Shown here piece by piece: positions 44,160 to 54,536 of a DNA stretch of 64,000 nucleotides; positions within the stretch are counted from its first letter, which is position 1; each line of letters begins with the position of its first letter. Location: positions 81,158,001 through 81,222,000 of the forward strand of contig OZ231126.1 of NCBI GenBank assembly GCA_965153355.1. Direction: 5' to 3'. The stretch is from Flaccisagitta enflata (lineage: Eukaryota; Chaetognatha; Sagittoidea; Aphragmophora). Under the pieces are notes generated by a model, which worked only from the letters and a program-made list of their open reading frames with translations, was not told the origin of the DNA and did no database searches. Made by a program: the position numbers and the translations under genes.

Positions 44160-45380
44160 GAAACTCACTATAACCTTAGTAACTCATTGTCATCGTGATT
44201 TATGCACTATAGAAGGGACATCATCAAAACCGACAGAATTTTGCTTTCTGCCAATTTGTTTAGGCGTTAATTCCAATTAAAGAGCATAAGTATTAATTCA
44301 AACAACAGACATATTTGTATCTTTCGACAAAAGGAGAAAAAGATGTGTTACAATGAAACAGACGTGTATACAGTCAAGCAAAAATGGGGAAAAAATCATA
44401 AGCTAGAAAAGGAAAAACAGCCGGGATAGGAGGCTAATAAGTAGTCGATAGGGGTGGGCAGGGGTGCTAATATAAGTGGACTCTGCCCACTGGGCAGAGG
44501 CAGTTTGGGACAGGGTTGGGGCTGCAATGTGGCTTGACCGGGGAAATAAGGCTCAAAAATCACTTTTTCAGTCAGTATCGCGTCATCTCAAATTTCGTGT
44601 TACCTTCAGACCTTCCTACCAAGGGACACACCCTCTTAAAGAGCCAGCAACAGAAACAAACAAAAAAATAACGCAATCTAATATTGTTTTGACTCAAATT
44701 TTACCATATTCATTCTCTATTGGGTAGAAAAGCAATCAATTTTTTGGCCGGTCTGGGAAGAAAAAGACCAGGGGGGGGGAAAGAAATAAGAAGCCACTCA
44801 ACTTTACACATGCCTGCAATGAAAGCGTAAGATTTAAGTCTTACAGTTGGCAGTAGCAAATCATGAATCCTAATGAGCACATCAATATTTAAAACTATTT
44901 AAACCTAAAAAAACTATTTAAACCTAAAACAACTGTTTCATTGTTTCATGAGGAAGAAAAATTATAGATTTTGTATCGTAACGAAGCACGTTGCAGGCAA
45001 CAAATAACCCTCTTGCTCTCCCTCTCCCTCTCCCTCTCTCGCGCTCTTGCTCTCGCTCTCTCTCCATGGAAAACGAATCAAAACTTGATCAGTCTCTGTC
45101 TCTGAATGAATGAATGAATCTTATCTATAAAAAGGCCAACACCTCTTAAGTCGCGTGTGGTCAAGAATAAAAGACAAAGTCAAAATTTAAAAAAAATTAA
45201 AATGACTTGAAATGAAACAAAATGAAATAAAATGATCTCAAATGGCAAAAAAAGCAGTGTTACCAACCGACCATCCGACAGACGGACAGAGCGGGTCATG
45301 GAATCGCGTGCACGCGACTAAAAACAAGCGTACATTTGTTGTACACAGCATAATTGACTATCACGCATTTCTCGATGATT
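44160..45380. other. Interior of the 3.3-kb foldback, no gene
   Basis: AT-rich DNA with a CTCTCCCTCTCC run at 45010-45063 and a family C end (GCGGGTCATGGAATCGCGTG, GCACGCGACT) near 45290-45320. Confidence 0.5.
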
Positions 45381-45383
45381 TTA

Positions 45384-45526
45384 CAGTGAAACCCCGCAAT
45401 AACACCCGCTCTTAAAGGTTCCCCATCAATAAAGGTTAACACTTTGAGGTCCCAAATGAGAGTTTTTAATGTCATTTTGATAAAGGTGAAATATCTCAAT
45501 GGGACCGATGAGGCGGGGTCCTACTG
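45384..45526. mobile_element. pogo/Tigger-like MITE, copy 3
   Basis: 143 bp. Left end CAGTGAAACCCCGCAATAAC; right end GGCGGGGTCCTACTG; TA flanks at 45382-45383 and 45527-45528. It shares AAAGGTTCCCCATCAATAAA-type interior text, inverted, with the copy at 15399. Nested in the 3.3-kb foldback. Confidence 0.8.
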
Positions 45527-45609
45527 TATATTGCTAAAAAAAAACGCCAGTTTTTCTGATTTATTTCTTAAAATGATTCTTATTTCGAATTTCCTTACCC
45601 GTTTTTAAT

Positions 45610-45845
45610 TGCAGACACACAACTCTAAAAGAGGCTTTGTCCGCCCGTTAGTCCGTCTGTCCGTCCATTGGTCACACTCGAGTTGTCACGCAAAAGTTGA
45701 AAACGCGAAAAACGCGTATTTAGGATGCTGCAGTTGATATTGTTTGTGTTTCAGTGTGTTGGACGTGTGGTTGGGTTGAGGCAGGGGTTGGATGCCCCTG
45801 CCCACCTGTCCACAACAATATTGTGACCCTGTGTCACTTGTTAAC
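45610..45845. repeat. Family B repeat, inverted copy
   Basis: ACACACAACTCTAAAAGAGG, GTCCGTCTGTCCGTCC, GTTGGATGCCCCTGCCCACC and ACAATATTGTGACCC are the complements of the landmarks at 1718-1945 and 50700-50836. Confidence 0.65.
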
Positions 45846-45848
45846 AAG

Positions 45849-45849
<1 letters not shown>

Positions 45850-45920
<71 letters not shown>
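45850..45920. repeat. (CT)n microsatellite
   Basis: About 35 CT dinucleotides at the edge of the family B copy. Confidence 0.95.
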
Positions 45921-45923
<3 letters not shown>

Positions 45924-47322
45924 CTGGATGGGATTCAACTTCGGTAACGGGGCAGGGGTAGTGCTCTGGCAAGGGCCGAAGTTAACCTTTGGTTTATTCT
46001 TTTTGTGAACAATGTTGACGTAAGTTTGACTGTATGCATTAATACATATTGAGACCGCTGCAAGATTTGTGCAAAGAAAATTCAACTTGTAACGAATTTT
46101 TAAAACCATCCAAAACGCTTGTTTTTCTGTTTTCGACTCGTGCTCACATATCAACGGACAAACAGTCCGACAGACGGACACTGCCTCCTATAGATAATAG
46201 CATTGTGTGTTAAAAAGTATTTTCTGAGGAAAAGAGCTGAGGCACTGTTTCTGGAGGCAGCTGATGAGTTCTCGACTGGCTATTTTTAAAAAACAGATTT
46301 GCAAGCTTCGAAATTCGTCGAAAACTTGAAAAAATTAGGAAAATGACTTATACAGTTTGATAGAGCATATTATTGCATTCAAATGTGGTAAATATCAAAA
46401 TAATGCTTTATTCTGGTGCTAAAGATACTAAAACAAGTAACCAAGTCGAAAAAACAAAAAAAATCGAAAAAAATTTTTTTGACATTTTTGCCCCCCAGGG
46501 GTACCCCCACCCCTGCCCCATATCGCGGCTCTGGGGTGACTTATCAAAAATCGCCTCGATGGCCCCACGATTAGGCACAAGATTAGTGTCCATGCCAAAT
46601 TTCAAGTCTTTATGATGAACCGTTTAGGCTGGAGGGGGGGCTACCTTGAAAAGTGACATATAACATTTACAAATCCGTCCAAACCTGTATTTGCAATTTA
46701 AGCTAATTAGAAGTTGCTCTATTGAGTGAAAATGTTTGCGTCTTTCAAACTTCAACTTACGACTTGACCTCAAGACTTTATTTTTTGAAATTCTAACTTA
46801 TTTTAATAGATCGGGTGGAAAATTTTAAATCGTTTTGAAAAAAAAATCAGCTCAATCGATCCATTATTATAGGTTTTATGGTAATTTAAAGTTTTGCTAA
46901 AAAACTCATTTGCATAACTTCTAGGGAAATAGGTTAGAACCTTGAAAAATGAATTCTTGATGATGTCAAATCATAAATTGAAGTTTAAGAGACGCAAATA
47001 TATTCACTCAATAAAACAATCAATTAACCTAGATCTCAAATACTTTATGATAAAATTAAGATACCTAAAATCTATCCTCCAGACTAGGTCGTCATTGCTC
47101 CCAACGTACTGTATATTCTCCTTTATTCATTGTGATAAACCAACCTTGTCACAGTCACACTCCGCTGTAGAGGAGCCATATTACGTGTCACGTGATTTGG
47201 GGTCTGCGAAACAACAGAAGGAAAATATTGCTGAGATATAACATATAGTTGATTGACACTGAACTTGTTTTTTTTTTGTCAATCTCATCGTTAATGGAAA
47301 TTCACCTGCTCCGCATGTGCAT

Positions 47323-47676
47323 TACGCCGGTTGCATCCCAGGACTTTGCTAAATCGCTCTGGTGTGCCCCTTTCATAATGTGATATTCACGATTTTACTT
47401 CAAACAAACCAATGCCATGTGCAGCTTTCTAGCTTGATGGGAACCTTTTTTAGGGTCAATTTGAAATCAACAAAGTAAATAAAGGGATTTTCTTAAGGGG
47501 ACTCTAAGGGGATTTAATCCCATTAATTTCAATGTAAACTTAAATCGGACCCTAAAAAGGTTCCCACCAAAATAGAAAGCTGCGCATTGGCTTGTTTGAA
47601 ATAAAATTGTGTGTGTCATGTTATGAAGGGGGCACATGTGAGCGACTCAGCACAGTCCCGCGATGCAATCGGCGTA
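47323..47676. mobile_element. Foldback MITE with near 8-bp TSD
   Basis: 354 bp. Ends TACGCCGGTTGCATC and GATGCAATCGGCGTA; flanks ATGTGCAT (47315-47322) and ATGGGCAT (47677-47684), one mismatch. Arms pair further in (GGGAACCTTTTTTAGGGTC with GACCCTAAAAAGGTTCCC). The 8-bp target fits hAT-type MITEs. It lies within the exon-derived array, so it entered after the array existed. Confidence 0.75.
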
Positions 47677-48239
47677 ATGGGCATTTGTAGATAAAGAGCA
47701 AGACCTTCGGACAGGGGGCGGGGGTCAATTAATGGGAACTCAACTGCTCCGTATGTGCATTTGTAGATAAAGAGCAAGACCTTCAGACAGGGGGCGGGAG
47801 TTGATTAATTGGAACTCACCTGCTCCGCATGTGCATTTGTAGATAAAGAGCAAGACCAACAGATAGGGGGCGGGGCTTGATTAATGGGAACTCACTTGCT
47901 CCGCATGTGCATTTGTAGATAAAGAGCAACACTTCAGACAGGGGGCGGGACTGATTAATGGGAACTCACCTGCTCCGCATGTGCATTTGTAGATAAAGAG
48001 CAAGACCTTCGGACAGGGGAGTCATGCCCGGGGGCGTCTCCCTCCTTATTTCCCTTGCTTACCCTTATTTTACTTTTTCGCAACCCTGATAATTCAAGAA
48101 ATTCCAACTTGTTTTTCTACCAGCACTTGCGTCATCATATAGAGGAATTTCATGAAACTCTTTAATTTTCTTTATACTAAACCGCAGTGACATTGCTATC
48201 GTTTCCTCCCATTATTGCATAATATATAAGACAGGGATC

Positions 48240-48430
48240 TTGGATGTGGTTAAGAAATCAAGCCATGTCCAAGTCTTAAGTCTTCTCTTCTTTTTCTCTC
48301 TAGGTAAGAATTACCATCCATTCTTTGTATATTTTGACATTGCCATTTTTACCGTTATATTTGCTTTCATTGTAGAAGAAATCCAATCATGTCCAAGTCT
48401 TATGTTGTCTCTTCTTTTTCTCTCTAGACT
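48240..48430. repeat. 131-bp direct duplication with pyrimidine tract
   Basis: Two copies of CATGTCCAAGTCTTAWGTYK followed by CTCTTCTTTTTCTCTCTAG, 131 bp apart (about 48265-48303 and 48390-48428). The ending resembles a plus-strand splice acceptor, but nothing coding follows. Confidence 0.65.
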
Positions 48431-48718
48431 AAATGCACGGCCTAGACCCAGAGTCTGCTCTGGTTCTAGACTGGGGCGGGATTGATTAATGGGAACTCAC
48501 CTGCTCCGCGTGTGCATTTGTAGATAAGGAGTAAGACCTTCGGACAGGGAGCGGGGGCTGATTAATTGGAACTCACCTGATATGCGTGTGCATTTGTAGA
48601 TAAGGAGTAAGACCTTCCGACAGGGGGCTGGGGTCAATTAATGGGAACTCACCTGCTCCGCATGTGCATTCATGAAGGAGGAAAACCATCGGACAGGGGT
48701 CAATTAATTGGAACTCAC

Positions 48719-48905
48719 CTGATCCGCGTGTGCATTTGTAGATTTGCAAAGGGGGCGGGGGTCAATTGATGGGAACTCACCTGCTCCGCATGTGCATTTG
48801 TAGATAAGGAGGAAGACCTTCGGACAGGGGGCGGGGGTCGGTTGGCACTCAAACTCGAATTACGGCGTAACGTCCCCGACGACGGCGTTGGAGATCGAGA
48901 AGAAC
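48719..48905 (-). CDS. Host gene exon 3: Ser/Pro-rich, with alternative donors
   Basis: Acceptor GATTTGCTAG|GTT (phase 1). The translation opens SSRSPTPSSGTLRRNSS, then ANRPPPPVRRSSSLS, a basophilic-kinase and SH3-ligand-like stretch (RRNSS and RRSSS; PPPPVR). Two strong donors lie 62 bp apart. At 48781 (AGCAG|GTGAGT) the exon ends in phase 0; at 48719 (ATCAG|GTGAGT) it ends in phase 2, which fits exon 4. The frame stays open between them (HQLTPAPFANLQ). A TGA directly after the second donor closes read-through. I therefore give the longer form. The 3' part belongs to the tandem array. Confidence 0.65.
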
Positions 48906-49021
48906 CTAGCAAATCCAATTAGTATGAAATCATAAACAATATGCCTTTTGATTGGCCGCACTCAGGCCGGGTCTGACAGAACATTTCCATCATTCTATGC
49001 TTATGGCCTGACATGAATTAC

Positions 49022-49068
49022 CTTTGTCTCCATCAAATCCGGATACTTGGGAAAGGCCAGACGGTGGT
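49022..49068 (-). CDS. Host gene exon 2: 47-bp microexon
   Basis: Acceptor TTTATCTCAG|ACC and donor ACAAAG|GTAATT. It starts in phase 2, completing AG|A from exon 1, encodes PPSGLSQVSGFDGDK, and ends in phase 1 so that G|GT leads into exon 3. The surrounding minus-strand frames have stops. The call rests on the exact phase fit on both sides and both splice consensus sites. Too short to recognise by domain. Confidence 0.6.
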
Positions 49069-49318
49069 CTGAGATAAAATGTAATAAGACCGAAAGTGAG
49101 ATGTACATGTATTTCATAGGCAATAAGACAGTTTTGAGAAGGCAGGTGCTTTGCTAATGCCACATAGATACCTGGGTATGAAAGGCATACAAACACCCCC
49201 CCATCTAAAACACCAAAATTGTGAGTACCTAAAACCAACCAATAAATTCGGGCACGCGACCAAAACATTGCGCCTAAACAGACGGCAACGCCCTCTCGGA
49301 AACCCTTATGGAACTGAC

Positions 49319-49545
49319 CTTTGATTTTTTGTTTGATCCTGACTCTCGGCCGCTGACATGGCAGACAGTTCCTCCATCGCCTGCGTGGCCATTAAAAGAC
49401 TTCGATTCAAGGCCTCCGTCAATGAGATCTCCGAATCATTCCTCGTCAACGACACCACTTCCGGTTGCGACACTGGTTTCATGTCCATCCCGCATCCTTC
49501 ATCCATATCCTTAGCAAGACTCCGTTTGGACCCACCGCGATTGGG
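49319..49545 (-). CDS. Host gene exon 1 of the visible set: acidic/Ser-rich
   Basis: Acceptor TTTTTCAG|CCC and donor CAAAG|GTCAGT enclose 227 bp (phase 0 to 2). The translation begins PNRGGSKRSLAKDMDEG and contains SLTRNDSEISLTEALNRSL and MATQAMEELSAMSAAES, probably an amphipathic helix followed by a Gln/Asp-rich tail. No named domain recognised. It is internal, since a strong acceptor precedes it and no start is required. Earlier exons should lie at higher coordinates. It splices in frame to the microexon at 49022. Confidence 0.65.
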
Positions 49546-49860
49546 CTGAAAAACAAATGATGGAAAATAAGAATCAGCCATGTGCAGTGTCAACCGCTTT
49601 TGATGCAAACCACTCTCATAATTACTGACAACATAAAACTGACAACCTAATCAACCCGTGGAAAATGTTTTTTGCAATTTTGTCGACCCATTAACATCAA
49701 ACTTTTGCTGCAGTGTTTCAATATCAACAGCCAACAGCCAAAATTTCATGTTCCCATGACAATTAGAAGTATGATCTTCATAAGTTTTACGTGTTGTGTT
49801 CAAAAATTTTGAGACAGGCGGATTTGTTTGACCAAGGCCAAGAGATGTCCTCTTTGGATG
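49546..49860. other. Intronic or intergenic DNA, nothing recognised
   Basis: AT-rich sequence upstream (minus-strand sense) of the first visible exon. Confidence 0.4.
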
Positions 49861-49954
49861 TATGAATATGATATCAGGATACAGAGATACTAAGATAAAG
49901 ATATCAAGAAATAACCACACGAGGATATCAAGATTTCCCCCACGAGACATGGAG

Positions 49955-50145
49955 ACAGGAAGAGTCACGAAGAGACAAACAGACACAAGGAGACATGAAG
50001 AGACACAAAGAGACGAAAAAGAAATACGTGAAGAAATACATAAATAGACACATGAAGAGACACATGAAGAAATACATGAAGAGATACACGAATAGACACA
50101 TGAAGAGATTCATGAAGAGATACATGTATAGACACATACCAGTTA
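49955..50145. repeat. GAGACACATGAA-type minisatellite
   Basis: Degenerate 10-12-bp words: AAGAGACACA, GAAGAGATACATGAA, AATAGACACATGAAGAG. Reading frames rich in HVSLH on the minus strand are artefacts. Confidence 0.8.
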
Positions 50146-50149
50146 CACA

Positions 50150-50698
50150 ACCAGTTACAGAAGTACTTTGGCGCACCATAAAACGATCAACAGCACGGGA
50201 AAGACTTGACAAATAGCTAGGTTCCCATTTTATTTGGGCGTATGAGACAAGTTCAAGGGTTACGTGGCCATTTAGCCTCTTCAAACTCAAGGTATGCCAT
50301 CAACATACTATGATGGTATGCCATCAACTTGCTATGACGACAAGGTATGCCAAGACTACTGGTCAATGTGTTTTTTACATACTATTAAACTGTGAACAAA
50401 GTAGTACCTACTTAACAAAGAAGTACCTACTTAATACCGGTAGTTGAAATAAGCTTTTCATTTAGAAGTTACTGAAACGTGCTATTGGCCATGTAGTTAG
50501 GGTTTGTTTTGTTTTAGTTGAATTATTGGATCACCAAATAAAACATTTGAAACTGAAAAAAAAGACGAAATATTAGATTCCTGAAATTGACGTCATGACA
50601 GCAATATGCAAATTATTTTGTAGGAATGGGCTAAAAAGGCGAATATCGGATGGCATTGCTTTAATTCCAGCCTCGAGGCAAAGATCTAGGCCTTTAAA
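50150..50698. other. No recognised feature
   Basis: AT-rich unique DNA. Near 50290-50355 a short GGTATGCCATCAAC word occurs in three loosely spaced copies. Confidence 0.5.
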
Positions 50699-50699
50699 A

Positions 50700-50836
50700 A
50701 CAAGTGACGCGGGGTCGCAACATTGTCGCAGACAGGTGGACAGGGGCGTTCAACCCCCATCCACACCCAAATTCCCCTCACACACACAAAAAGTATCTTT
50801 AACATCTCTTCTAGAGTTGTGTGTCCACAACTAAAA
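50700..50836. repeat. Family B repeat
   Basis: ACAAGTGACGCGGGGTCGCA, GGTGGACAGGGGCGTTCAAC, and the end AGAGTTGTGTGTCCACAACT, as at 1718. Confidence 0.65.
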
Positions 50837-50932
50837 ACATTTGAACTCTTTAAGACCTGGTAGATGAGCCGACACAGTGTGACAGTAACCATTTTTAACA
50901 GATTTCTTCTCATGATGACAGTGGGTCTATGA

Positions 50933-51159
50933 TCATGCCCCATAAGGCTGAAACGGCGACTGTTTCCTTTCAATTTCCAGTTGTCTTCGCCTTAGTTTTT
51001 TGGCGGGACTTTTGTGGAGAGCTTTTAGATGATGTTTGTGGAAAGAAGAACCCGGAGTCAGATAAGCAGCGGGCCCGAGAAACTCCGCCTTGAAAACCGC
51101 AGCCTCGGAATATTCCACTTCAGAAGATGGTTCGATTACGTTGATTTCAACGGAACACA
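50933..51159 (-). CDS. Possible terminal exon, gene unknown
   Basis: On the minus strand an acceptor (TTTGATTCAG|TGTG) opens a phase-1 frame of 75 codons ending in TGA (50933-50935). The translation is well mixed and non-repetitive: VEINVIEPSSEVEYSEAAVF, EFLGPAAYLTPG, HHLKALHKSPAKKLRRRQ, ending KQSPFQPYGA. The middle is GC-richer than its surroundings. The basic stretch may be a nuclear localisation signal. No strong donor lies inside, so it reads as a last exon of a neighbour on the same strand, or of an alternative transcript of the gene below. Family not recognised. Confidence 0.4.
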
Positions 51160-51364
51160 CTGAATCAAATCGAATATGTAGAGTTAAATAGAATACAATA
51201 TGTAGTTGTCCAACTTTGATAAATTCGGGGATTATCCTTGGACTTCCTTTAATTAGCGTTTACAGCGTCGTTAGCTAGCAGCATCTGGCGGCCTGATCAA
51301 CTGTGACGTTTGACCGGACAGTAACGACCATCAAATCTATCATAATGACAGATTGCGCGTACAG

Positions 51365-51650
51365 ACGGTAGATCTCGTCAGGACTAGGGATATTGGGGGC
51401 AATCATTTCAAGAAAACCTATAATTTGGCCATTACTAAAGAGCAACACCCAATAGCGACTATCCGATGCTCCCTGTAGATGAAAAAGCGATATTCTTACA
51501 AAATATACTACAAGAATGCTGTGGCAAATTCAGTTTTGAGCAATGCTCTAAGAGGTCTTCTATTATGAATATTGATCTTTTTGCTGAAAAACACAGCAAT
51601 GGGTTTCCATAAGCATCCTTTTATTACACATGCACGTTGAATACAACGTG
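51365..51650. mobile_element. Diverged copy of foldback MITE family E
   Basis: CGGTAGATCTCGTCAGGACT, ATTGGGGGCAATCATTTC and a GGTTTCCATAAGCATCCTTTT segment match the arms of the copy at 4422, with many changes. The right terminus is lost. Confidence 0.55.
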
Positions 51651-51748
51651 AAGATTACGAAAAAGGTATAGCCCCCCCCCCCCCTTGCAGCTCATGTTGC
51701 CATAGCCACGTGGTTGTATATGGTATCATTCAATAGGTTCTCTCAATA

Positions 51749-51916
51749 CAATTTACGCCACCGAGGCGATTTTTTAATTTCGCCTCCGTTCAAGAGATAT
51801 ACACCCCAAAAGCCGGATTTTTTTACCTCCCAAGGGGGTGTCCGCCGCCAGTGTTCGGGGTAGAATTTCTCAAGAACGGGACCGAAATTAAAAAATCGCC
51901 TCGGTGGCGTAAATTG
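51749..51916. mobile_element. TA-type MITE, 168 bp
   Basis: Ends CAATTTACGCCACCGAGGCG and its complement, with GATTTTTTAATTTCG pairing further in. TA at 51747-51748 and 51917-51918. Confidence 0.85.
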
Positions 51917-52099
51917 TACTGTAACAAGCTACAGAATTATACCCCATATGATCCTGTCGAAGTTTTGTCCAAAGCTGAAGGTGGGGGTGCTAACCGTCTT
52001 TTTACGGTTTTTGCAATCTTCACGTTGTATTACGCGTGGAAGTGTAGTTTATACTTTAAATATCAATTATCTAAATTTATCTTCCCATTTTGATTGCCT

Positions 52100-52445
52100 C
52101 CATTATCTATTGTACGCAAATGAAATATCCGTCTCGCCTTTGTTTTTTCCCAGGAAACTGGGTTTGGTAAATCTGATGTTGGTCGCTGTGATAATCTGCA
52201 AGACGCGTCCTTGGTCTTGGTCGCCGATCGACGCAACTTGTTCGTCGGTAGAAACGCAACCTCCCATCAAGCTGATAATTGTGTCGCCAGAAATATCCGT
52301 GCCTGGCTCTGAACAACTTGGTCGTTGGTCGTCCAACCTTGCATTGGGCATTGTAGTTTTTTCGTTATTTCTGCTTAGAGTTAGACGAATTAGCCATTTC
52401 TGCCCATGTCGCTATTGTTGTAATATGATAAGAACAAGGCCACCA
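52100..52445. other. GC-richer patch with open frames, undecided
   Basis: Open frames exist on both strands (plus 51948-52454; minus 52103-52351 and 52107-52316). The minus frame has DISGDTIISLMGGCVSTDEQ and ATNIRFTKPSFLG, which read like protein. The base composition differs from the AT-rich flanks. No splice sites, start or family could be assigned. It may be an exon or a decayed retroelement piece. Confidence 0.25.
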
Positions 52446-52629
52446 CTTATATAGCTATAAGCAACCTGCGAGACTAAAATCCCGTCGTAGACCAAGACAT
52501 TCAGGGCCTAGATTTGGTCCTCCCCGACTATAACGCATATTGTCTTATTTAACCACTGTTCATGTTGGGAAAAAAACTGGTTTGATTTGATTTGATTTGA
52601 CAATTTCTAGTCGCGTGCAGGCGCGCGTG

Positions 52630-53307
52630 ACTCTATGACTTGTGACAACATTGCCTTATTAAAAAATACATAAAAACAAAGGATGAGAGTCTTGGGAACT
52701 CTCTGGTGCTTAATCCGGACACCTCACAACTATCCTTTATCAATAAAAAGCATTAAGACCAAAACCATGGCAAACACAGTCTTTCATATGCAGATAACCT
52801 ACTCCCCGTAGAACCAAATGCAGGACCTCGGAGTAATCCTATTGCACAGCCACTTTGGGATGTTCCTCTTAGGGCCTTGACTCCGACAAGGTCAGGCACT
52901 CTGGTCCTGATACAATTTCTGCACTAGTAAAAGGAGATGTTCCACCACAAATATCTAAGAGAAATATTTATTTAAAAAGCATATCGTCATAATAAGCATT
53001 AATAAAAAACATATCACCATTAGGCAATATTGTAAAGAAACCATACCCTTAAAGACAGGAATCGAGTGTCAACCAACTGGGACCGCCGGCATTCCATATC
53101 CAGGTACTAAACTATATGACTTGTGACAACATTGCCTTATTAAAAAATACATAAAAACAAAAGACGAGAGTCTTGGGAACTCACTGGTGCTTAATCCGGA
53201 CCCCTCACAACTATCCTTTATCAATAAAAAGCATTAAGACCAAAACCATGGCAAACACAGTCTTTCATATGCAGATAACCTACTTTCCGTAGAACCAAAT
53301 GCAGGGC
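52630..53307. repeat. ~195-bp direct repeat, two copies 481 bp apart
   Basis: Copies at about 52632-52826 and 53113-53307 share ATGACTTGTGACAACATTGC, TTATCAATAAAAAGCATTAA and TTTCATATGCAGATAACCTA with few differences. The second copy abuts the CCCTGCCAA satellite. A family C end (AGTCGCGTGCAGGC) precedes the first. Confidence 0.85.
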
Positions 53308-54536
53308 AAAGGTCCTTTACCCTGCCAAGCTTCTTTTTGGGAGGGCCCTGCCAAGTGTTGACTCCACATAATTTTGGGATGAACCCTGATCCACCCTGCC
53401 AATGAGTGATACACCCTGCCAAAGTAAAAACGGTTGTATTACCCTTAGATTTCCCAGTGAAAACCCACTGGTCTTACACATATAAACATATGGGTCCAAC
53501 CTAAGACACAAATACCTCTTGTAACATAACAGTATCTTGCAACATCTTGTAACATCCTTTTAGGACCGCCCTGCCAAGTTTCAACTCACCCTGCCAAATC
53601 CTAAGGATCCCCCTGCCAAGATTTATATTGGAAGAACCCTGCCAATGATTGATATATATCTTGCTACATCTAGTAACATCCTTTTAGGACCACCCTGCCA
53701 AATTTTGCACTCACCCTGCCAAATCTTAAATGTCACCCTGCCAAATTTCAAATTGGTAGAACCCTGCCAATGATTGATATATATCTTGCTACATCTAGTA
53801 ACATCCTTTTTGGACCGCCCTGCCAAGTTTTGCACTCACCCTGCCAAATCTTAAGCGTCACCCTGCCAATTTTTAAGTTGGTAGAACCCTGCCAATGATT
53901 GATATATATCTTGCTACATCTAGTAACATCCTTTTAGGACCGCCCTGCCAAGTTTTGCACGCACCCTGCCAAATCTTAAGTGTCACCCTGCCAAATTTCA
54001 AATTGGTAGAAAACTGCCAATGATTGATATATATCTTGCTACATCTAGTAACATCCTTTTTGGACCGCCCTGCCAAGTTTTGCACTCACCCTGCCAAATC
54101 TTAAGAGTCACCCTGCCAAATTTTTAGATGGAGAACCCTGCCAATGATTGATATATATCTTGCTACATCTAGTAACATCCTTTTAGGACCGCCCTGCCAA
54201 GTTTTGCACTCACCCTGCCAAATCTTAAGTGTCACCCTGCCAAATTTCAAATTGGTAGAACCCTACCAATGATTGATATACATCTTGCTACATCTAGTAA
54301 CATCCTTTTAGGACCGCCCTGCCAAGTTTTGCACTCACCCTGCCAAATCTTAAGCGTCACCCTGCCAAATATTAAGTTGGTAGAACCCTGCCAATTGTGG
54401 ATATATGTCTTGCTACATCTAGTAACATCCTTTTAGGACGACCCTGCCAAGTTTTGCACTCACCCTGCCAAATCTTAAGTGACACCCTGCCAAATTTCAA
54501 ATTGGTAGAACACTGCCATTGATTGATATATATCTT
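53308..54536. repeat. ~125-bp satellite with four CCCTGCCAA boxes per unit
   Basis: Unit: CCCTGCCAATGATTGATATA, TATCTTGCTACATCTAGTAA, CATCCTTTTAGGACCG, CCCTGCCAAGTTTTGCACTCA, CCCTGCCAAATCTTAAGTGT, CACCCTGCCAAATTTCAAAT. About eight units follow irregular units at 53308-53520. Further units occur between the 12-bp arrays (55161-55310, 55713-56285, 56860-57427, 58450-58607). Confidence 0.95.

Larger units (their letters stand above)
43809..47111. mobile_element. 3.3-kb TA-type foldback element
   Basis: Ends are CAGTACGATGGGAGCAATGA and its complement (TCATTGCTCCCAACGTACTG) with TA at 43807-43808 and 47112-47113. Inverted arms include TGGAGGATAGATTTTAAGTA and, further in, GTACCCCTGGGGG / CCCCCAGGGGTAC around 44080 and 46490. 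The right arm carries extra DNA (about 46690-47030). The interior (44160-46415) holds a pogo-like MITE, a family B copy, a CT microsatellite and no transposase. It is a non-autonomous Tc1/mariner-pogo-class element by target site. Confidence 0.75.
47285..48838 (-). repeat. Tandem array of exon-3 3' end plus splice donor
   Basis: About ten units (62-90 bp), read on the minus strand: CCGCCCCCTGTCCGAAGGTC, then TTTATCTACAAATGCACATG, CGGAGCAG, then GTGAGTTCCCATTAATTGA. The unit is the last part of exon 3 followed by its donor. Plus-strand ACTCACCTG (CAG|GTGAGT) is exact in seven units (near 47812, 47960, 48493, 48571, 48646, 48711, 48773). Others are altered (near 47303, 47740, 47889). The array is interrupted by a MITE (47323-47676) and by 48022-48470. 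It starts inside exon 3 and extends 1.5 kb into the intron. Confidence 0.85.

Noticed and set aside
48265-48430. Plus-strand exons after TCTCTCTAG
   Set aside because: No open, non-repetitive frame or donor follows either copy, and the local gene is on the other strand.
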